This document shows, one piece after another, positions 8,233 through 17,637 of a stretch of 64,000 bases of DNA. The notes under the pieces were generated by a model. The model was not told the DNA's origin. It saw only the letters and a program-made list of their open reading frames with translations, and ran no database searches. The DNA is from Halostagnicola larsenii XH-48 (GTDB lineage Archaea > Halobacteriota > Halobacteria > Halobacteriales > Natrialbaceae), in assembly GCF_000517625.1 (NCBI RefSeq), contig NZ_CP007056.1, positions 124,001 through 188,000 on the forward strand, in the 5' to 3' direction. The number at the start of each line of letters is the position of its first letter. The stretch's first letter is position 1. The translations under genes were made by a program, and so were the position numbers.

Positions 8233-9297
8233 CTACTCGAGGGCGGCTTCGACCGCGTCCATCGCCCGATCGACTTTGTCGACCTCGGCGTTGTACCCCA
8301 TGTGGCCGAGGCGAAGGATATCGTCGGCGAGGTCGCCGAGGCCAGTCGCCAGGACGATGCCCGATTCGTCCGCAACCCGCTGTTGTACTCGTTTTGCGTC
8401 GCCCGGCAGGTGAAACGCCGTCACGGTCGGCGATTGTCGGTCGGGGTCGCTGTAGCACGACAGCCCCAGTTCGGCCCCCCGTTCGCGACAGCGTTCGGCG
8501 GCCTCCTCGTGACGCTCGTAGACGCTGTCGAGACCCTCCTCGAGAATCCGGTCGAGCGCCGTCTCGAGGGCGGCCACGTTCGCGCTCAGGTGCGTGTACG
8601 GGAATCCATCGGAGACGTCCCGCCAGGGGAGAAAGTTGGTGTACAGCGACGCCGGATCACGCGCCGTCATCCGCTCCCAGGCGCGGTCGCTGATCGCCGC
8701 CGTCGTCAGCCCCGGCGGCGCGCTGAAACACTTCTGGGAGGCCCCGAGACAGACGTCGATCCGATCGGTCGGTACCGGCGTGCCGCCGAGCGAGGAGACG
8801 GCGTCGACGACGCTCACGACGTCGTACTCCTCGAGTAGGTCGAGGGCGGGTCCGATGTCGTTGAGCGTTCCCGTCGGCGTCTCGCAGTGAACCATCGTCG
8901 CGACCGCGAAGGGCTCGCCTGCGGCCTCGGCGTCCTCGAGGGCTTGCTCGATGGCGGCTATATCGTAGGTCTCGTCGTACGGCGCGGAAACGAGCGTCGC
9001 GTCGCCGTCGGCGGCGTCGACGAACTCCGCGAAGCCGTCGCCGTAGAGCCCGTTGGAGATACAGAGCACGCGGTCGCCGGGGGCGACCAGGGAGGTGATC
9101 GCCGCCTCAAGGCCGAGTATCCCTTCGCCGCCGAGAACGACCACGTCGTTGGTGGTTCCGTAGATTTCCGCGAGTTTTCGACATGTCGCGTCGTACCGCT
9201 CTGCGAACGCGGATTCGATGTCCGGGTTCGGTTGTTCGCTCGCCATCGCGTCCCTGACCGCCGGCGGAACTGTCGTCGGGCCCGGGGTAAATCTCAT
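8233..9297 (-). CDS. Class V PLP aminotransferase (alanine--glyoxylate / serine--pyruvate type)
   Basis: 354 residues from the second in-frame ATG (MRFTPGPTTVPP), the normal N-terminus of this family; an upstream Met would add seven atypical residues. The PLP site shows HCETPTGTLN (137-146), VVDAVSSLGG with Asp165, and the Schiff-base Lys189 in GASQKCFSAPPG. The likely reaction is transamination between alanine or serine and glyoxylate or pyruvate; a phosphoserine-like substrate is less likely. A perfect inverted repeat AGTCCC-N6-GGGACT lies upstream at 9439-9456, between this gene and nhaC. Confidence 0.9.
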   Translation of the reverse strand: MRFTPGPTTVPPAVRDAMASEQPNPDIESAFAERYDATCRKLAEIYGTTNDVVVLGGEGILGLEAAITSLVAPGDRVLCISNGLYGDGFAEFVDAADGDATLVSAPYDETYDIAAIEQALEDAEAAGEPFAVATMVHCETPTGTLNDIGPALDLLEEYDVVSVVDAVSSLGGTPVPTDRIDVCLGASQKCFSAPPGLTTAAISDRAWERMTARDPASLYTNFLPWRDVSDGFPYTHLSANVAALETALDRILEEGLDSVYERHEEAAERCRERGAELGLSCYSDPDRQSPTVTAFHLPGDAKRVQQRVADESGIVLATGLGDLADDILRLGHMGYNAEVDKVDRAMDAVEAALE

Positions 9298-9565
9298 GGT
9301 CGTCCATCCGAAGCGCATCCATTAGCCGGTTACGGTCGAATCCGCGTCGTTCCCACTCGTGGTTCCGCGGGGACCGCTCGAGGATGCTGCGAGCCGGATG
9401 ATCCTGTTCGCCTACTCTCATTTCCTTCCAACCGGACCAGTCCCTGATGGGGGACTAAACACCGGTCCTGCGTCGTCTGGTTCCGAGATTGAAATTATTG
9501 TTGTTCGATGTGTGGTTCGGTAAAGCTTATCAATGGTGATTTGGTTATATGAATCGTGATTTCCA

Positions 9566-11137
9566 GTGAGCGATACCAATACTAACTCCCCGTCGGACGA
9601 TCCTGCCGATTCGTTCGTTCCGGGGTCCGACGACACCGAACCGCGGATATCGTTTTACGGCGGCCGGGGGATGAGCGCGTTTCCGATCGCGTTTTTCATC
9701 GTCTGGGCGATCTTTCAGACCGCACTCTGGCGCGTCTCGAGCGAGGGCGGGCTGATCGTCGGCATCCTGATCGGCCTCATCGTCGGGATGTTCTTCGTCC
9801 GCGGCGATTGGGCGTCCTACGCGAACACCATCTTCGAGGGGATGACCCAACCGGTCGCGGTGACCGCCATCGTGGCGTGGATCTGGGCCGGAATGTTCGC
9901 CCAACTGCTGCAGGACGGCGGCTTCGTCGGCGGCCTCGTTTGGCTCGCCGACGCCGCCGGGATCGGCGGCGCGTTGTTCCCCGCCGCGACGTTCGTCCTG
10001 GCGGCCCTGTTTACGACGGGGATCGGAACGGGCTACGGCGCCGCCGTCGCGTTCGTCACCCTGTTTTTCCCGGCTGGACTGTTGCTCGGCGCGAATCCCG
10101 TTCTCATGTTCGGCGCGATCCTTTCGGGCGCGATCTTCGGCGATAACCTCGCACCAGTCAGCGACACGACGATCGTCAGCGCCGTGACGCAGGATTCGGA
10201 CATCGGTGGCGTCGTCGCCTCCCGATTCAAGTACGTCTTCATCGCCGCTATCGTCGCGTTCGCCGGCTATCTCGTGGCCGGATCGTCGATGGCCGGCCTC
10301 GATATCGGCGTGGACGCAACGGCGATACTTGCCGAAGAGAGCGAGACGATCGGGCTCGTGCACGTGATCTCGATGGCCGTCGTCATCGGAACTGCCATCG
10401 CGGGTCGTCACATCGTCGAGGCGATCTCCTGGGGGATCGTCACTGCAATAGTTGCAAACCTCAGTCTCGGGCTGATGTCTGTCGGCGAGATCGTGACGTT
10501 CAACGCCCCGCCGGACGCGCCGGCGGCTGAACCCCTCTCGGCGCTCCCGTTCCTGACGATCGTGGACGACCCCGATTCGGTCGGCGTCACCGGCAGCTTG
10601 TTAGACGGCGCGGCGGGGTTCTTCGAACTCGCGATTCTCGTGTTGTTGATCATCGCGGCGGCCCAGATCATGATCCGCGGCGGCGCGTTCGATGCAATTC
10701 TCGAGTGGTCGATCGACACCCTCGCGACGAACGTACGAAACGCCGAACTGACGATGGTCGGCTCCGCGGCGCTGATAAACGCCATCATCACGATCAACAC
10801 CGCCGCCGAGATCGCGATCGGACCGTACATCTCGAAGATCGGCGAGCGGTTCAACTTAAACGGCTACCGTCGGGCGAATATTCTGGACGGCCAGACCGCC
10901 GCATTGGGGTACATCTTCCCGTGGTCTGGCGGGGTGTTGGCCGGCTACTCGGCGATGCAAGAGTTACCTGGATCGTACGACTGGCTCGATGAAGGAATGC
11001 TCGTGACGCCGATCGACGTCGTCCCCTTCGTCTTTCAGGGCTGGTTACTCGTGGCGGTATTCGTTATCGCGGCGCTAACCGGGTTCGGTCGCGAGTACGT
11101 TACCGACCGCGAGAGTTCGGAGGTGGCACGGCTATGA
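9566..11137 (+). CDS. nhaC: Na+/H+ antiporter, NhaC family
   Basis: 523 residues, polytopic, with about 11-12 hydrophobic segments starting at FPIAFFIVWAIFQTALW. The NhaC signature SGAIFGDNLAPVSDTTIVSAV lies near residue 190, and an N-terminal tail of about 30 polar residues precedes the first helix. It exchanges Na+ for H+ across the membrane, important for sodium and pH homeostasis of halophiles. The start is a GTG at 9566; the ATG shortly before it in another frame runs into a stop. It overlaps the next small gene by ATGA and so is co-translated with it. Confidence 0.92.
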   Translation: MSDTNTNSPSDDPADSFVPGSDDTEPRISFYGGRGMSAFPIAFFIVWAIFQTALWRVSSEGGLIVGILIGLIVGMFFVRGDWASYANTIFEGMTQPVAVTAIVAWIWAGMFAQLLQDGGFVGGLVWLADAAGIGGALFPAATFVLAALFTTGIGTGYGAAVAFVTLFFPAGLLLGANPVLMFGAILSGAIFGDNLAPVSDTTIVSAVTQDSDIGGVVASRFKYVFIAAIVAFAGYLVAGSSMAGLDIGVDATAILAEESETIGLVHVISMAVVIGTAIAGRHIVEAISWGIVTAIVANLSLGLMSVGEIVTFNAPPDAPAAEPLSALPFLTIVDDPDSVGVTGSLLDGAAGFFELAILVLLIIAAAQIMIRGGAFDAILEWSIDTLATNVRNAELTMVGSAALINAIITINTAAEIAIGPYISKIGERFNLNGYRRANILDGQTAALGYIFPWSGGVLAGYSAMQELPGSYDWLDEGMLVTPIDVVPFVFQGWLLVAVFVIAALTGFGREYVTDRESSEVARL

Positions 11138-11409
11138 GCTTTCTCAAAAAGTACCTCAAAGGATGGCAGTTCCGGAGCACGACACCAACGTTCGACGTCG
11201 GCGACGAAATCTCCGTGTTCATCGCCGAATCGAACAGCGATGGGAACGGACACGCGTACATCGGAGATACCCACGTGATCGTTGACGACGCCGGCCCGGC
11301 AACCGTCGAAAAACGCGTTCGAGTCCGTATCACCGAGTTCGACGAGACAAACACGACCGGCCGCGGCGAGTTCCTCGAGGTCGTCGGCGAGAGTTCCTAC
11401 ACAGAGTAA
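11134..11409 (+). CDS. Small TRAM-like beta-barrel protein linked to nhaC
   Basis: 91 residues, start overlapping the nhaC stop by four bases. The core VGDEISVFIAESNSDGNGHAYIGDTHVIV...VRVRITEF resembles the TRAM/OB-like fold of small haloarchaeal RNA-binding proteins: a GDE turn, a glycine-rich GNGHAYIGD loop and a closing VRVRI strand. The N-terminus (SFLKKYLKGWQF) is basic and amphipathic. No function has been shown for this arrangement; a role in nhaC mRNA or translation control is speculation. Confidence 0.75.
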   Translation: MSFLKKYLKGWQFRSTTPTFDVGDEISVFIAESNSDGNGHAYIGDTHVIVDDAGPATVEKRVRVRITEFDETNTTGRGEFLEVVGESSYTE

Positions 11410-11989
11410 CGAGCGCCGCGTTCCGCTCCTTCTGATCCGTAATCTAAGCCATCCCGTTTGTCGTTCCCTCGAGGGTACCTTCTACCCGAGCCGACAAAAT
11501 TTGACAGATATGAATGTATGATGATTCACTCTCATATTGACCGAAACCCCGCTTTCGACTGATTTCCGTCCTCGGTGTTGCCAGTGAATCAGTGTGGCTT
11601 TTCGGATCCGCTTTTCGCGCACGCTACCGGCGATTTCACTCTCCTTGGATCTAAAATATCATCCCAGACTGGCATCTATGCGACGAGAGGAACGAACGCG
11701 CCTCGAGAGCTATCCCGTAGTTCGAGATAGCTGCGTTCAGTGCGTCTTCAGGATCTATTATGGAGTTTTATTGGTAACGGCTTGAGCAATCCTCGAGTCC
11801 AACCTACGACTGGTGATAACTGAACCGCAACCCCTTCCTGATATGTATGGATGTCTATGAATATACAATCATGATGTAGACAATATATTTTATATCACTA
11901 CTCCCTGTTGGTCATCCATGAGATAAAATGAGGGTCTTCAATTGGCTCTCACCGCGTTACTTCGCTGGGCTGGGCTGGAGACGGTCCGG
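11410..11989. other. Gene-free spacer, about 580 bases
   Basis: It contains no frame with haloarchaeal protein character. The stretch 11840-11900 is AT-rich (ATGAATATACAATCATG, AATATATTTTATATCAC) and could carry a promoter, but no gene follows on the plus strand. Confidence 0.45.
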
Positions 11990-12412
11990 TTAGTTGCGCT
12001 CTTCGAACGCCTCGACACCGGCACCGGCCGTCGCGATGTCTTCGGAGACATCACCGCCGCTTGCACCCACCGCGCCGACGACTTCGCCGTCGACCTCGAG
12101 GGGAATGCCGCCGCCGAAGGTCACGACGCGGTTGTCGTCGGTCGACTGCAGCCCGTAGACGTCGCCGCCGGGTTCGGAGCCTTCTTTTAAGTTTTCACTC
12201 GGCTTTTTGACCGCTGCTGCGGTGTAGGCTTTGTCGCGTGCGATGCTGGCCGCGACGAGCTTCGCACCGTCCATACGGCGAAACGCCAACAGATTCCCTT
12301 CGTTGTTCGTAACGGCGAGGTTCATCGGGACCTCGAGCTCGTTCGCTTTCGCTTCTGCAGCGTCTAGGATCTCCTTCGCCTCGTCGAGAGAGACCGATTG
12401 GTGGTTCTGCAT
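11990..12412 (-). CDS. GlcG/HbpS family heme-binding-like protein
   Basis: 140 residues of the HbpS/GlcG fold: an N-terminal helix (SLDEAKEILDAAEAKANEL), MNLAVTNNEGNLLAFRRMDGA, then ASIARDKAYTAAAVKKPS, GGGIPLEVDGEVVGAVGASGG and AGVEAF. Members include the secreted heme sensor HbpS and GlcG from glycolate loci; most are uncharacterised. There is no signal peptide, so it is cytoplasmic here. A TATA-like sequence (minus-strand CATTTTATACGG, about 12438-12447) lies some 28 bases before the ATG, indicating a leaderless mRNA and supporting this start. Confidence 0.85.
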   Translation of the reverse strand: MQNHQSVSLDEAKEILDAAEAKANELEVPMNLAVTNNEGNLLAFRRMDGAKLVAASIARDKAYTAAAVKKPSENLKEGSEPGGDVYGLQSTDDNRVVTFGGGIPLEVDGEVVGAVGASGGDVSEDIATAGAGVEAFEERN

Positions 12413-13068
12413 TTCACTTTCGAGTCGTCGACCACCGTATAAAATGACTTTGGAACGTTTCTCCGGGCGTCGATTTTCGTCTTCTCGTGAACGGCGGGAG
12501 CTATCGTGTCCGGTCCCCGCGGATGGGTTGGTATCTCGTTCGAGTGACCGATTCGAGCCGCTGTATCGATTATTCGAGGGTACACTCCGGTTTCCGTTGT
12601 GAATGCCGCTGTTATAACTCTCACCGCTGTCGTACTCCGCTGGGATTGAAGCCTGCTATCCGGTACCATCGGATACTGAATCCACTCATCTGTTACGTAT
12701 GTATGTGTGTAATGATGGTGGCGAACGCAGGACATCTATCCAACCTAGCCTTTCGAACCGGTTCGTTAGACTCTCACCGTGGGAACACAGACACACCGTT
12801 GAAGTTCTGCTCGGAAACACCACTCTCTGTCCGGCATGACCGAATAGAACGCACGTACTGTTCGCCTAATTTATCGGAATCCCAACGAAGAACACGGCGA
12901 GATCGATTCTGAGGCGGTTTGTATCGCCCCCATCTCTCTGTGAAACGATCTTGATATCGACTGTCGTGTCCACTCGAGTACCAGTTGACGATGTAACTGA
13001 CTGTTCTGAGCGGTCGTCTCCGACCGTTTTCCCTAGCTTTTTTAGAGCGAACTTCGTTTGTCTCGATA
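12413..13068. other. Gene-free spacer, about 650 bases, before the aldehyde oxidoreductase gene
   Basis: Possible frames on both strands have low acidic content and no recognisable similarity, and the base composition is lower in GC than the neighbours. A TATA-like CTTTTTTAGA at about 13037-13046 is placed for leaderless initiation at the ATG at 13069. No RNA gene was recognised. Confidence 0.45.
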
Positions 13069-14739
13069 ATGCTCCACGCCAAAGGAACGCTTTGTACGAT
13101 CGATGTCGACGATCGATCGATTCGGACTGAATCGATCGAAGACGAACTCTCGGAGTTCGTCGGCGGACGCGGCGTCGCGACGAAGCTCGCTCACGATCGA
13201 ATCCCGTTCGATGCTGATCCGTACGGTTCCGAGAACCGGCTGTACTTTTCGACGGGCCCGCTCCAGCAATCTCGGATGAGTTTCACCGGTCGAATGAACT
13301 GCACCGCGCTGTCGCCGCTGACCGACGGTGTCGCCTCCGCGAACGCCGGCGGATATCTGTCGCGAAACTTCGTCGGAACCGGCCACAGCGTCGTCGAACT
13401 CACGGGTGCGAGCGACGAACTGCTCGCCGTCCACGTGACCGACGACGGCGTCGAGTTCGAGGAAGTGCCCGAACTCGAGGACGCGACAGTCCCCGAGGTG
13501 ACGGCCGTGATGAACGAACGCCACGGACTCGAGAGCGAGAACCTCGCGACGATCGGACCGGCCGGCGAGCACGGCGTCCGATTCGCCTGCGTGATGACCT
13601 ACGACAGTCGCGCGTTCGGTCGCGGCGGGCTCGGTGCGGTGATGGGTTCGAAGAACGTCAAGTGCATCACCTTCCAGGGCGACTCAGCGCCCGACGTCGA
13701 ACTTCCCTCCGAAGACACCCAGTCGGCTGTCCACCGAGAAGCCGCGACCAGCGATCACATCATGCGCCGGCAGGGAACGACGAACTCGATCGAGTTCATC
13801 AACGACAACTTCTCGCTGCCGACGCGGTACTTCTCCGAGCAGTCGTTCGAACACGCCGAGGATATCGGCGGCGACGCCGTCGAGGAGAAAAAGTACGAAA
13901 AGGCCTCCTGTTCTGTCTGTGCGTTCGCCTGCAAACTGCCGACCCGGGACGAAGAAACCGGCGTCGAGACCGAAGGGCCGGAACTCGAGACGGTCTTCTC
14001 GTTCGGTTCGAACTGCGGCATCGGCGAACTGGTCGAGATCATGCGGTCGAACGAACTCTGCGATCGCCTCGGCATGGACACAATCTCCTGTGGCAACGTC
14101 GTGGCGGCGTACCTCGACAGCGAAGCAGAGTTCGGAAACGCTGAGCTCGTCCACGACATCGTCGAGAAGATCGCGTTCCGAGAAGGAGAGGGCGACCTGC
14201 TGGCGGAGGGCGTCGCCCGCGCCCACGACGAGCTCGGCGTCGAGAACTTCTCCGTCAAGGGAATGGAATTCGCCGCCCACGACGGCCGCGCGATCAACGG
14301 GCAGGGGCTGTCTTACGCGGTTTCGAACCGCGGGGCGGACCACATGTACTCGACGACCCTCGGCGACGAGTACGGCGGCGACGTCGATCCGCAGGGCACC
14401 GCTGGCAAGGCGGGACTCGTGATCGAAAACGAAAACCGCAACGCGTTCCGAGACAGCGGCGTCATCTGCCAGTTCGGGGTCGGTCGGGCCGTCGAGGGCG
14501 AGCGCTTCGAAGCGCTGTTCGACGCCGACTACGACGACCTCCTCGAAATCGGCGCTCGAATCGTCGAACTCGAGCGCCACTTCCGAAACCAGCGCGGACA
14601 CGCCGGTGAGGAGGATCGACTACCCTACGAGATTCCGGACCTCGAGTCCTCGATCGAGGAGTACTACGAACTGCGCGGCTGGAACGAGGACGGCACCGTT
14701 CCGTCGGGGGCCGTTGCAGAGTACGCACAAGCCGACTGA
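13069..14739 (+). CDS. aor: Aldehyde:ferredoxin oxidoreductase (tungsten/molybdopterin)
   Basis: 556 residues. Family features: the N-terminal RGVATKL, FSTGPL and the pterin-contacting TGRMNCTALSP with GGYLSRNF; the [4Fe-4S] ligands Cys281, Cys284 and Cys288 in CSVCAFAC plus a distal Cys467 in DSGVICQFG; and FAAHDGRAINGQGLSYAVSNRGADH. The enzyme oxidises aldehydes to acids and passes electrons to ferredoxin, using a tungsto- or molybdo-bispterin. It is shorter than hyperthermophile AORs (about 605) but normal for haloarchaea. The convergent downstream gene encodes a MoaD/SAMP-like protein, fitting a cofactor link. The aldehyde substrate is unknown. Confidence 0.93.
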   Translation: MLHAKGTLCTIDVDDRSIRTESIEDELSEFVGGRGVATKLAHDRIPFDADPYGSENRLYFSTGPLQQSRMSFTGRMNCTALSPLTDGVASANAGGYLSRNFVGTGHSVVELTGASDELLAVHVTDDGVEFEEVPELEDATVPEVTAVMNERHGLESENLATIGPAGEHGVRFACVMTYDSRAFGRGGLGAVMGSKNVKCITFQGDSAPDVELPSEDTQSAVHREAATSDHIMRRQGTTNSIEFINDNFSLPTRYFSEQSFEHAEDIGGDAVEEKKYEKASCSVCAFACKLPTRDEETGVETEGPELETVFSFGSNCGIGELVEIMRSNELCDRLGMDTISCGNVVAAYLDSEAEFGNAELVHDIVEKIAFREGEGDLLAEGVARAHDELGVENFSVKGMEFAAHDGRAINGQGLSYAVSNRGADHMYSTTLGDEYGGDVDPQGTAGKAGLVIENENRNAFRDSGVICQFGVGRAVEGERFEALFDADYDDLLEIGARIVELERHFRNQRGHAGEEDRLPYEIPDLESSIEEYYELRGWNEDGTVPSGAVAEYAQAD

Positions 14740-14751
14740 GAAGTCGATTCG

Positions 14752-14756
14752 TTTTT
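14752..14756 (+). terminator. Possible T-tract terminator after the aldehyde oxidoreductase gene
   Basis: A run of five T within TTCGTTTTTCG starts 13 bases after the stop codon. Short T-runs are common archaeal termination sites, but this one is minimal. Confidence 0.3.
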
Positions 14757-14830
14757 CGATTCCTACGACGGATTCTTCGTTCTCGGGCGAGTGTCAGGTC
14801 GTGTTCTTGGGCGAGGATCCGGTCGTCGAG

Positions 14831-15109
14831 TTATCCGCCTTCGGCCGGCGGCGATGCCGCGAGCACGTCGCCGTCCGCGACGGGCGTTTCAGGTCCGTCT
14901 TCGAAGACGACGTTTCGACCGTTTTGCATGACGGTGACCGATTCGCTGAACCCGTCATCGTCGAACAGTAGTTGCTCGAGTTCCGGACTCTCGTCCGCCA
15001 GGGATTTGAACACGTCACCGACGGTCGCGTCGGCATCGACCTCGCGGTCGTGGGACTTCCCGCCGGCGGCTTCCCGGAGGGGCCCGTATAGTTCGCATGT
15101 TACCTGCAT
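14831..15109 (-). CDS. MoaD/ThiS-like ubiquitin-fold protein (SAMP-type)
   Basis: 92 residues with the beta-grasp pattern of MoaD: QVTCELYGPLREAAGG at the start, VGDVFKSL in the middle, VTVMQNGRNVVF, then DGDVLAASPPAEGG. It ends in Gly-Gly, as needed for adenylation and thiocarboxylation or for isopeptide linkage as a small archaeal modifier protein. Position beside the AOR gene suggests sulfur donation to the tungsto-pterin cofactor of that enzyme; protein modification is the alternative. The 5-residue spacing AAGGK near residue 15 is typical of haloarchaeal MoaD proteins. Confidence 0.87.
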   Translation of the reverse strand: MQVTCELYGPLREAAGGKSHDREVDADATVGDVFKSLADESPELEQLLFDDDGFSESVTVMQNGRNVVFEDGPETPVADGDVLAASPPAEGG

Positions 15110-15212
15110 CGACAGTCACTCCGTCGCGAACGCACTTGAACCATCTGCTCTCAGGTCAGCGTCGCCGCGCCGACAGCAGTCAGGAACGAAGTCGCCGTCG
15201 AGAATTCGTCCG

Positions 15213-16052
15213 TTACTCGGGTGGCGCGTCCCACTCCTCGCCGTTGTCCTGCGGATCGTAGTCGATCGTCTCTTGAGCGTTCTCGATGCTGTACCAGCGC
15301 CGGTCGTTGTCGCTGACGCCGCTGAAAATCTCGAAGCCGGGCTCGTCGGTCTGCAGACAGCACTCGATCATGTGGGCGAAATCGCGCCGGGATTGCCACA
15401 TGCCTTTCATGCGGGCGACCTGCTGTTCGTACTCCTCGCTATCTCGATCGAACTCCCCGCTGTCGGCACCGTTCTCGGCGTCGCCGAAGGGGTGGTCGTA
15501 CTCGGGCATTCGAACGCTGCAGATCCGAATCGCGTGGGCTCGTTTCGGGTACTCGTAGTTCTCGACGTAGTATCGACAGAGCGCCTCGCCGAAGCTCTTC
15601 GAGACGCCGTAGTACGAATCCGGTCGAATCGGATCGTCGTCCGAGAGCCGGAACGGCGCGTCGCTTCCGAAGTACAGCTCAGGCGCGTTGTCGGCCTCGT
15701 ACATCCCCATGACGTGGTTCGACGAGGCGAAGACGACCGTCTCGAGTTCGGCTTCGCGGGCGGCCTCGAGGGCGTTGAGGGTTCCGATGATGTTTGGCTG
15801 GTGTACATCCTGCCAGGAACCGTCAGCGAACGGGAATCCGGCGAGGTGGATCATCGCGTCCTGTCCGGCCGCTGCGGATCGAAGTTCCTGTGCGTCCGCA
15901 ACGTCGGCGACGACCGTGTCGTATTCGCCGTACTCGCCGTCGTCGGGGTCGTTTCGATCGAAGTAGGTAAACTCGTAGGAGGGTGCGTCGTGAAGATGAT
16001 CGATGATAGCGGTTCCACAGCGCCCGTACGCGCCAGTCAGTAGAACGTTCAT
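15213..16052 (-). CDS. Extended SDR, uronate dehydrogenase / Azf-like NAD-dependent enzyme
   Basis: 279 residues from the ATG at 16052. A TATA-like box read on the minus strand at 16077-16083 is about 28 bases ahead of it, so this leaderless start is preferred over a Met eight codons upstream. Visible features are the Rossmann TGAYGRCGTA (6-14), ASSNHVMGMYE (109-119) and catalytic Tyr148 and Lys152 in YYGVSK. The SSNHV and NIIGTLNALEAA segments match the uronate dehydrogenase family, which also includes the haloarchaeal glucose-6-phosphate dehydrogenase Azf. Next to pectin genes, oxidation of galacturonate to its lactone is the most attractive role, but not proved. Confidence 0.75.
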   Translation of the reverse strand: MNVLLTGAYGRCGTAIIDHLHDAPSYEFTYFDRNDPDDGEYGEYDTVVADVADAQELRSAAAGQDAMIHLAGFPFADGSWQDVHQPNIIGTLNALEAAREAELETVVFASSNHVMGMYEADNAPELYFGSDAPFRLSDDDPIRPDSYYGVSKSFGEALCRYYVENYEYPKRAHAIRICSVRMPEYDHPFGDAENGADSGEFDRDSEEYEQQVARMKGMWQSRRDFAHMIECCLQTDEPGFEIFSGVSDNDRRWYSIENAQETIDYDPQDNGEEWDAPPE

Positions 16053-16456
16053 ATCTCTGAATCCGTATTGACCCAACTATAATCATTCGATCTGCGAAGA
16101 AGCCACGACGGATCAACGACTGACGGGATTAGGAGCGACTCACATCGGCCGAATTGACCGATCCCTACCGCTTTTCGCAGAGAGTAGGCTCGAGGAATCG
16201 GGGATGCGTTGTCTCGGAGACCCCCGCCTAGGTCAGTCCGCGACCCATCGGGTCTCGAGACGGGCTATGGAACGACTCGATGCCAGACACCACAAGTTGG
16301 GTGCTAGTGAGCGATGATAGGGTGGTTCCTCGTGATGGCTGGCACTCGAGGGAAACTCGAGCGAACGACAAAAGTCTTGTGTTACCGATGGACACGATCG
16401 TTCGGTACCAGTGGGTCGTCCCGTATGGACACGAAAACGAAATCTCGACAGTGACT
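16053..16456. other. Intergenic region between GH105 gene and SDR gene
   Basis: 404 bases, both flanking genes on the minus strand. It holds the TATA-like box of the SDR gene at 16077-16083 and a direct repeat CTCGAGGGAAACTCGAG at about 16347-16363. No gene is recognised. Confidence 0.45.
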
Positions 16457-17521
16457 TTAGAACTGACTCGCCGCCAGCAGATAGAATCCCTGTCCGTACG
16501 ACGTCGTCGTCAGCGGTGCGCCGGGACCGCCCGGTGGGCCGGCGACGCGTCGGACCGCACCGTCTTCTGCGACGAGTCCCTGGCAGACGTCCATCGCATC
16601 CGCGGCGGCCGACCTGTACGCGTCGTCGCGGACGATTCCCAACTCGAGGGCGCGCTTGAACGCGTAGGTGTACATGAGCGTTCCAGAACTCTCGAGCGGG
16701 GTGTGGGGGTCGTCGACGACGTTGTACCACATGCCGCTGTCGTCTTGGTGTTCGATGATCGTACTCGAGACGTCTCGGAAGATGTCGATCAATTCATCGC
16801 GATCCGGGTGATCTTCCGGGAGGAATTCTAACACGTCGACGATCGCGGCCTGTATCCACCCATTGCCGCGAGCCCAGAAAGTACTCTGCGGATAGCTGTT
16901 TGGCTGTTCGTGCCAGATGTGTCGGAAGAGACCGGTGTGTGGATCCTGCAGATGTTTAGCGTGGACGATGATCTGTCTGGCAGCCTCGTCGAACGCCTCG
17001 GGGTCGTCGGCGGCCGCGCCGTAGCGAGCGAAAAACGGACACATCATGTAGACGGAGTCGATCCAGAGGCCCTTCACGCCCGAGAGCTCCGGCACGTGGT
17101 GGGGAATGCCGCCGTCTTTGGTTCGCGAGACCGATTGGAGGTTCTCGTACTCTCCGCGTGCGGCCTCGAGGTAGCGGTCCTCGCCGGTCCGTCGGTAGAA
17201 CTCGAGGACGCCGTGGCCGATCGAGGTCGTGTTGTTGGTGTTCATCGCCTTGCGCTCGTCGATGTGCCAGTGGGCGTCGTATTCTTTGCCGTGCTGGAAG
17301 ACTTCGATCGGATAGCTCGGTCCGTAGGACAACTGCCCGTTGCTATCCTGGGTTTCGACGGCGCGGTCGACGAGGTCTCGAGCGGTTTCGAGACACTCCT
17401 CTCGTTCGGTCGCGAGCAGGCCGTTGATGGCGACCCCTTTCTGCCAGACCTCGTTTTCCATGTCGTGATCGATAGTGTACGATGCGACAGCAGCAACTGT
17501 CTCGTCGAGGGATACGGTCAT
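16457..17521 (-). CDS. GH105 unsaturated rhamnogalacturonyl hydrolase (YteR-like)
   Basis: 354 residues from the ATG at 17521. An (alpha/alpha)6-barrel protein with the GH105 catalytic segment GLWIDSVYMMCPFFARY, in which Asp155 corresponds to the general acid Asp143 of Bacillus YteR, plus FWARGNGW (215-222) and GGIPHH. It hydrates and removes the delta-4,5-unsaturated galacturonate left at the non-reducing end by rhamnogalacturonan lyase. There is no signal peptide, so it works in the cytoplasm on imported oligomers. It is divergent from the DapA-family aldolase gene. Confidence 0.9.
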   Translation of the reverse strand: MTVSLDETVAAVASYTIDHDMENEVWQKGVAINGLLATEREECLETARDLVDRAVETQDSNGQLSYGPSYPIEVFQHGKEYDAHWHIDERKAMNTNNTTSIGHGVLEFYRRTGEDRYLEAARGEYENLQSVSRTKDGGIPHHVPELSGVKGLWIDSVYMMCPFFARYGAAADDPEAFDEAARQIIVHAKHLQDPHTGLFRHIWHEQPNSYPQSTFWARGNGWIQAAIVDVLEFLPEDHPDRDELIDIFRDVSSTIIEHQDDSGMWYNVVDDPHTPLESSGTLMYTYAFKRALELGIVRDDAYRSAAADAMDVCQGLVAEDGAVRRVAGPPGGPGAPLTTTSYGQGFYLLAASQF

Positions 17522-17623
17522 TCTTACGTTACTGCATACTTCCACGGACCCCTGATAAATCTTGCTGGATGACCTGATACTGGCGGTCGAAACACTCGGT
17601 ATAACGGTCTATCCTTAAGGTTT

Positions 17624-17637
17624 GTCCGTACGCGGAC
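17624..17637. promoter_or_regulatory. Inverted repeat between GH105 and aldolase genes
   Basis: GTCCG-TACG-CGGAC lies directly before a TATA-like sequence (ATCTTTATC, about 17641-17649) of the aldolase gene. A palindrome just upstream of TATA in a divergent catabolic promoter is a plausible activator or repressor site. The site is short and GC-rich, so chance occurrence is possible. Confidence 0.4.

Noticed and set aside
12487-12912. 141-codon frame before the aldehyde oxidoreductase gene
   Set aside because: Cys/Arg/Ser-rich, with no similarity I recognise and no start signal; treated as non-coding.
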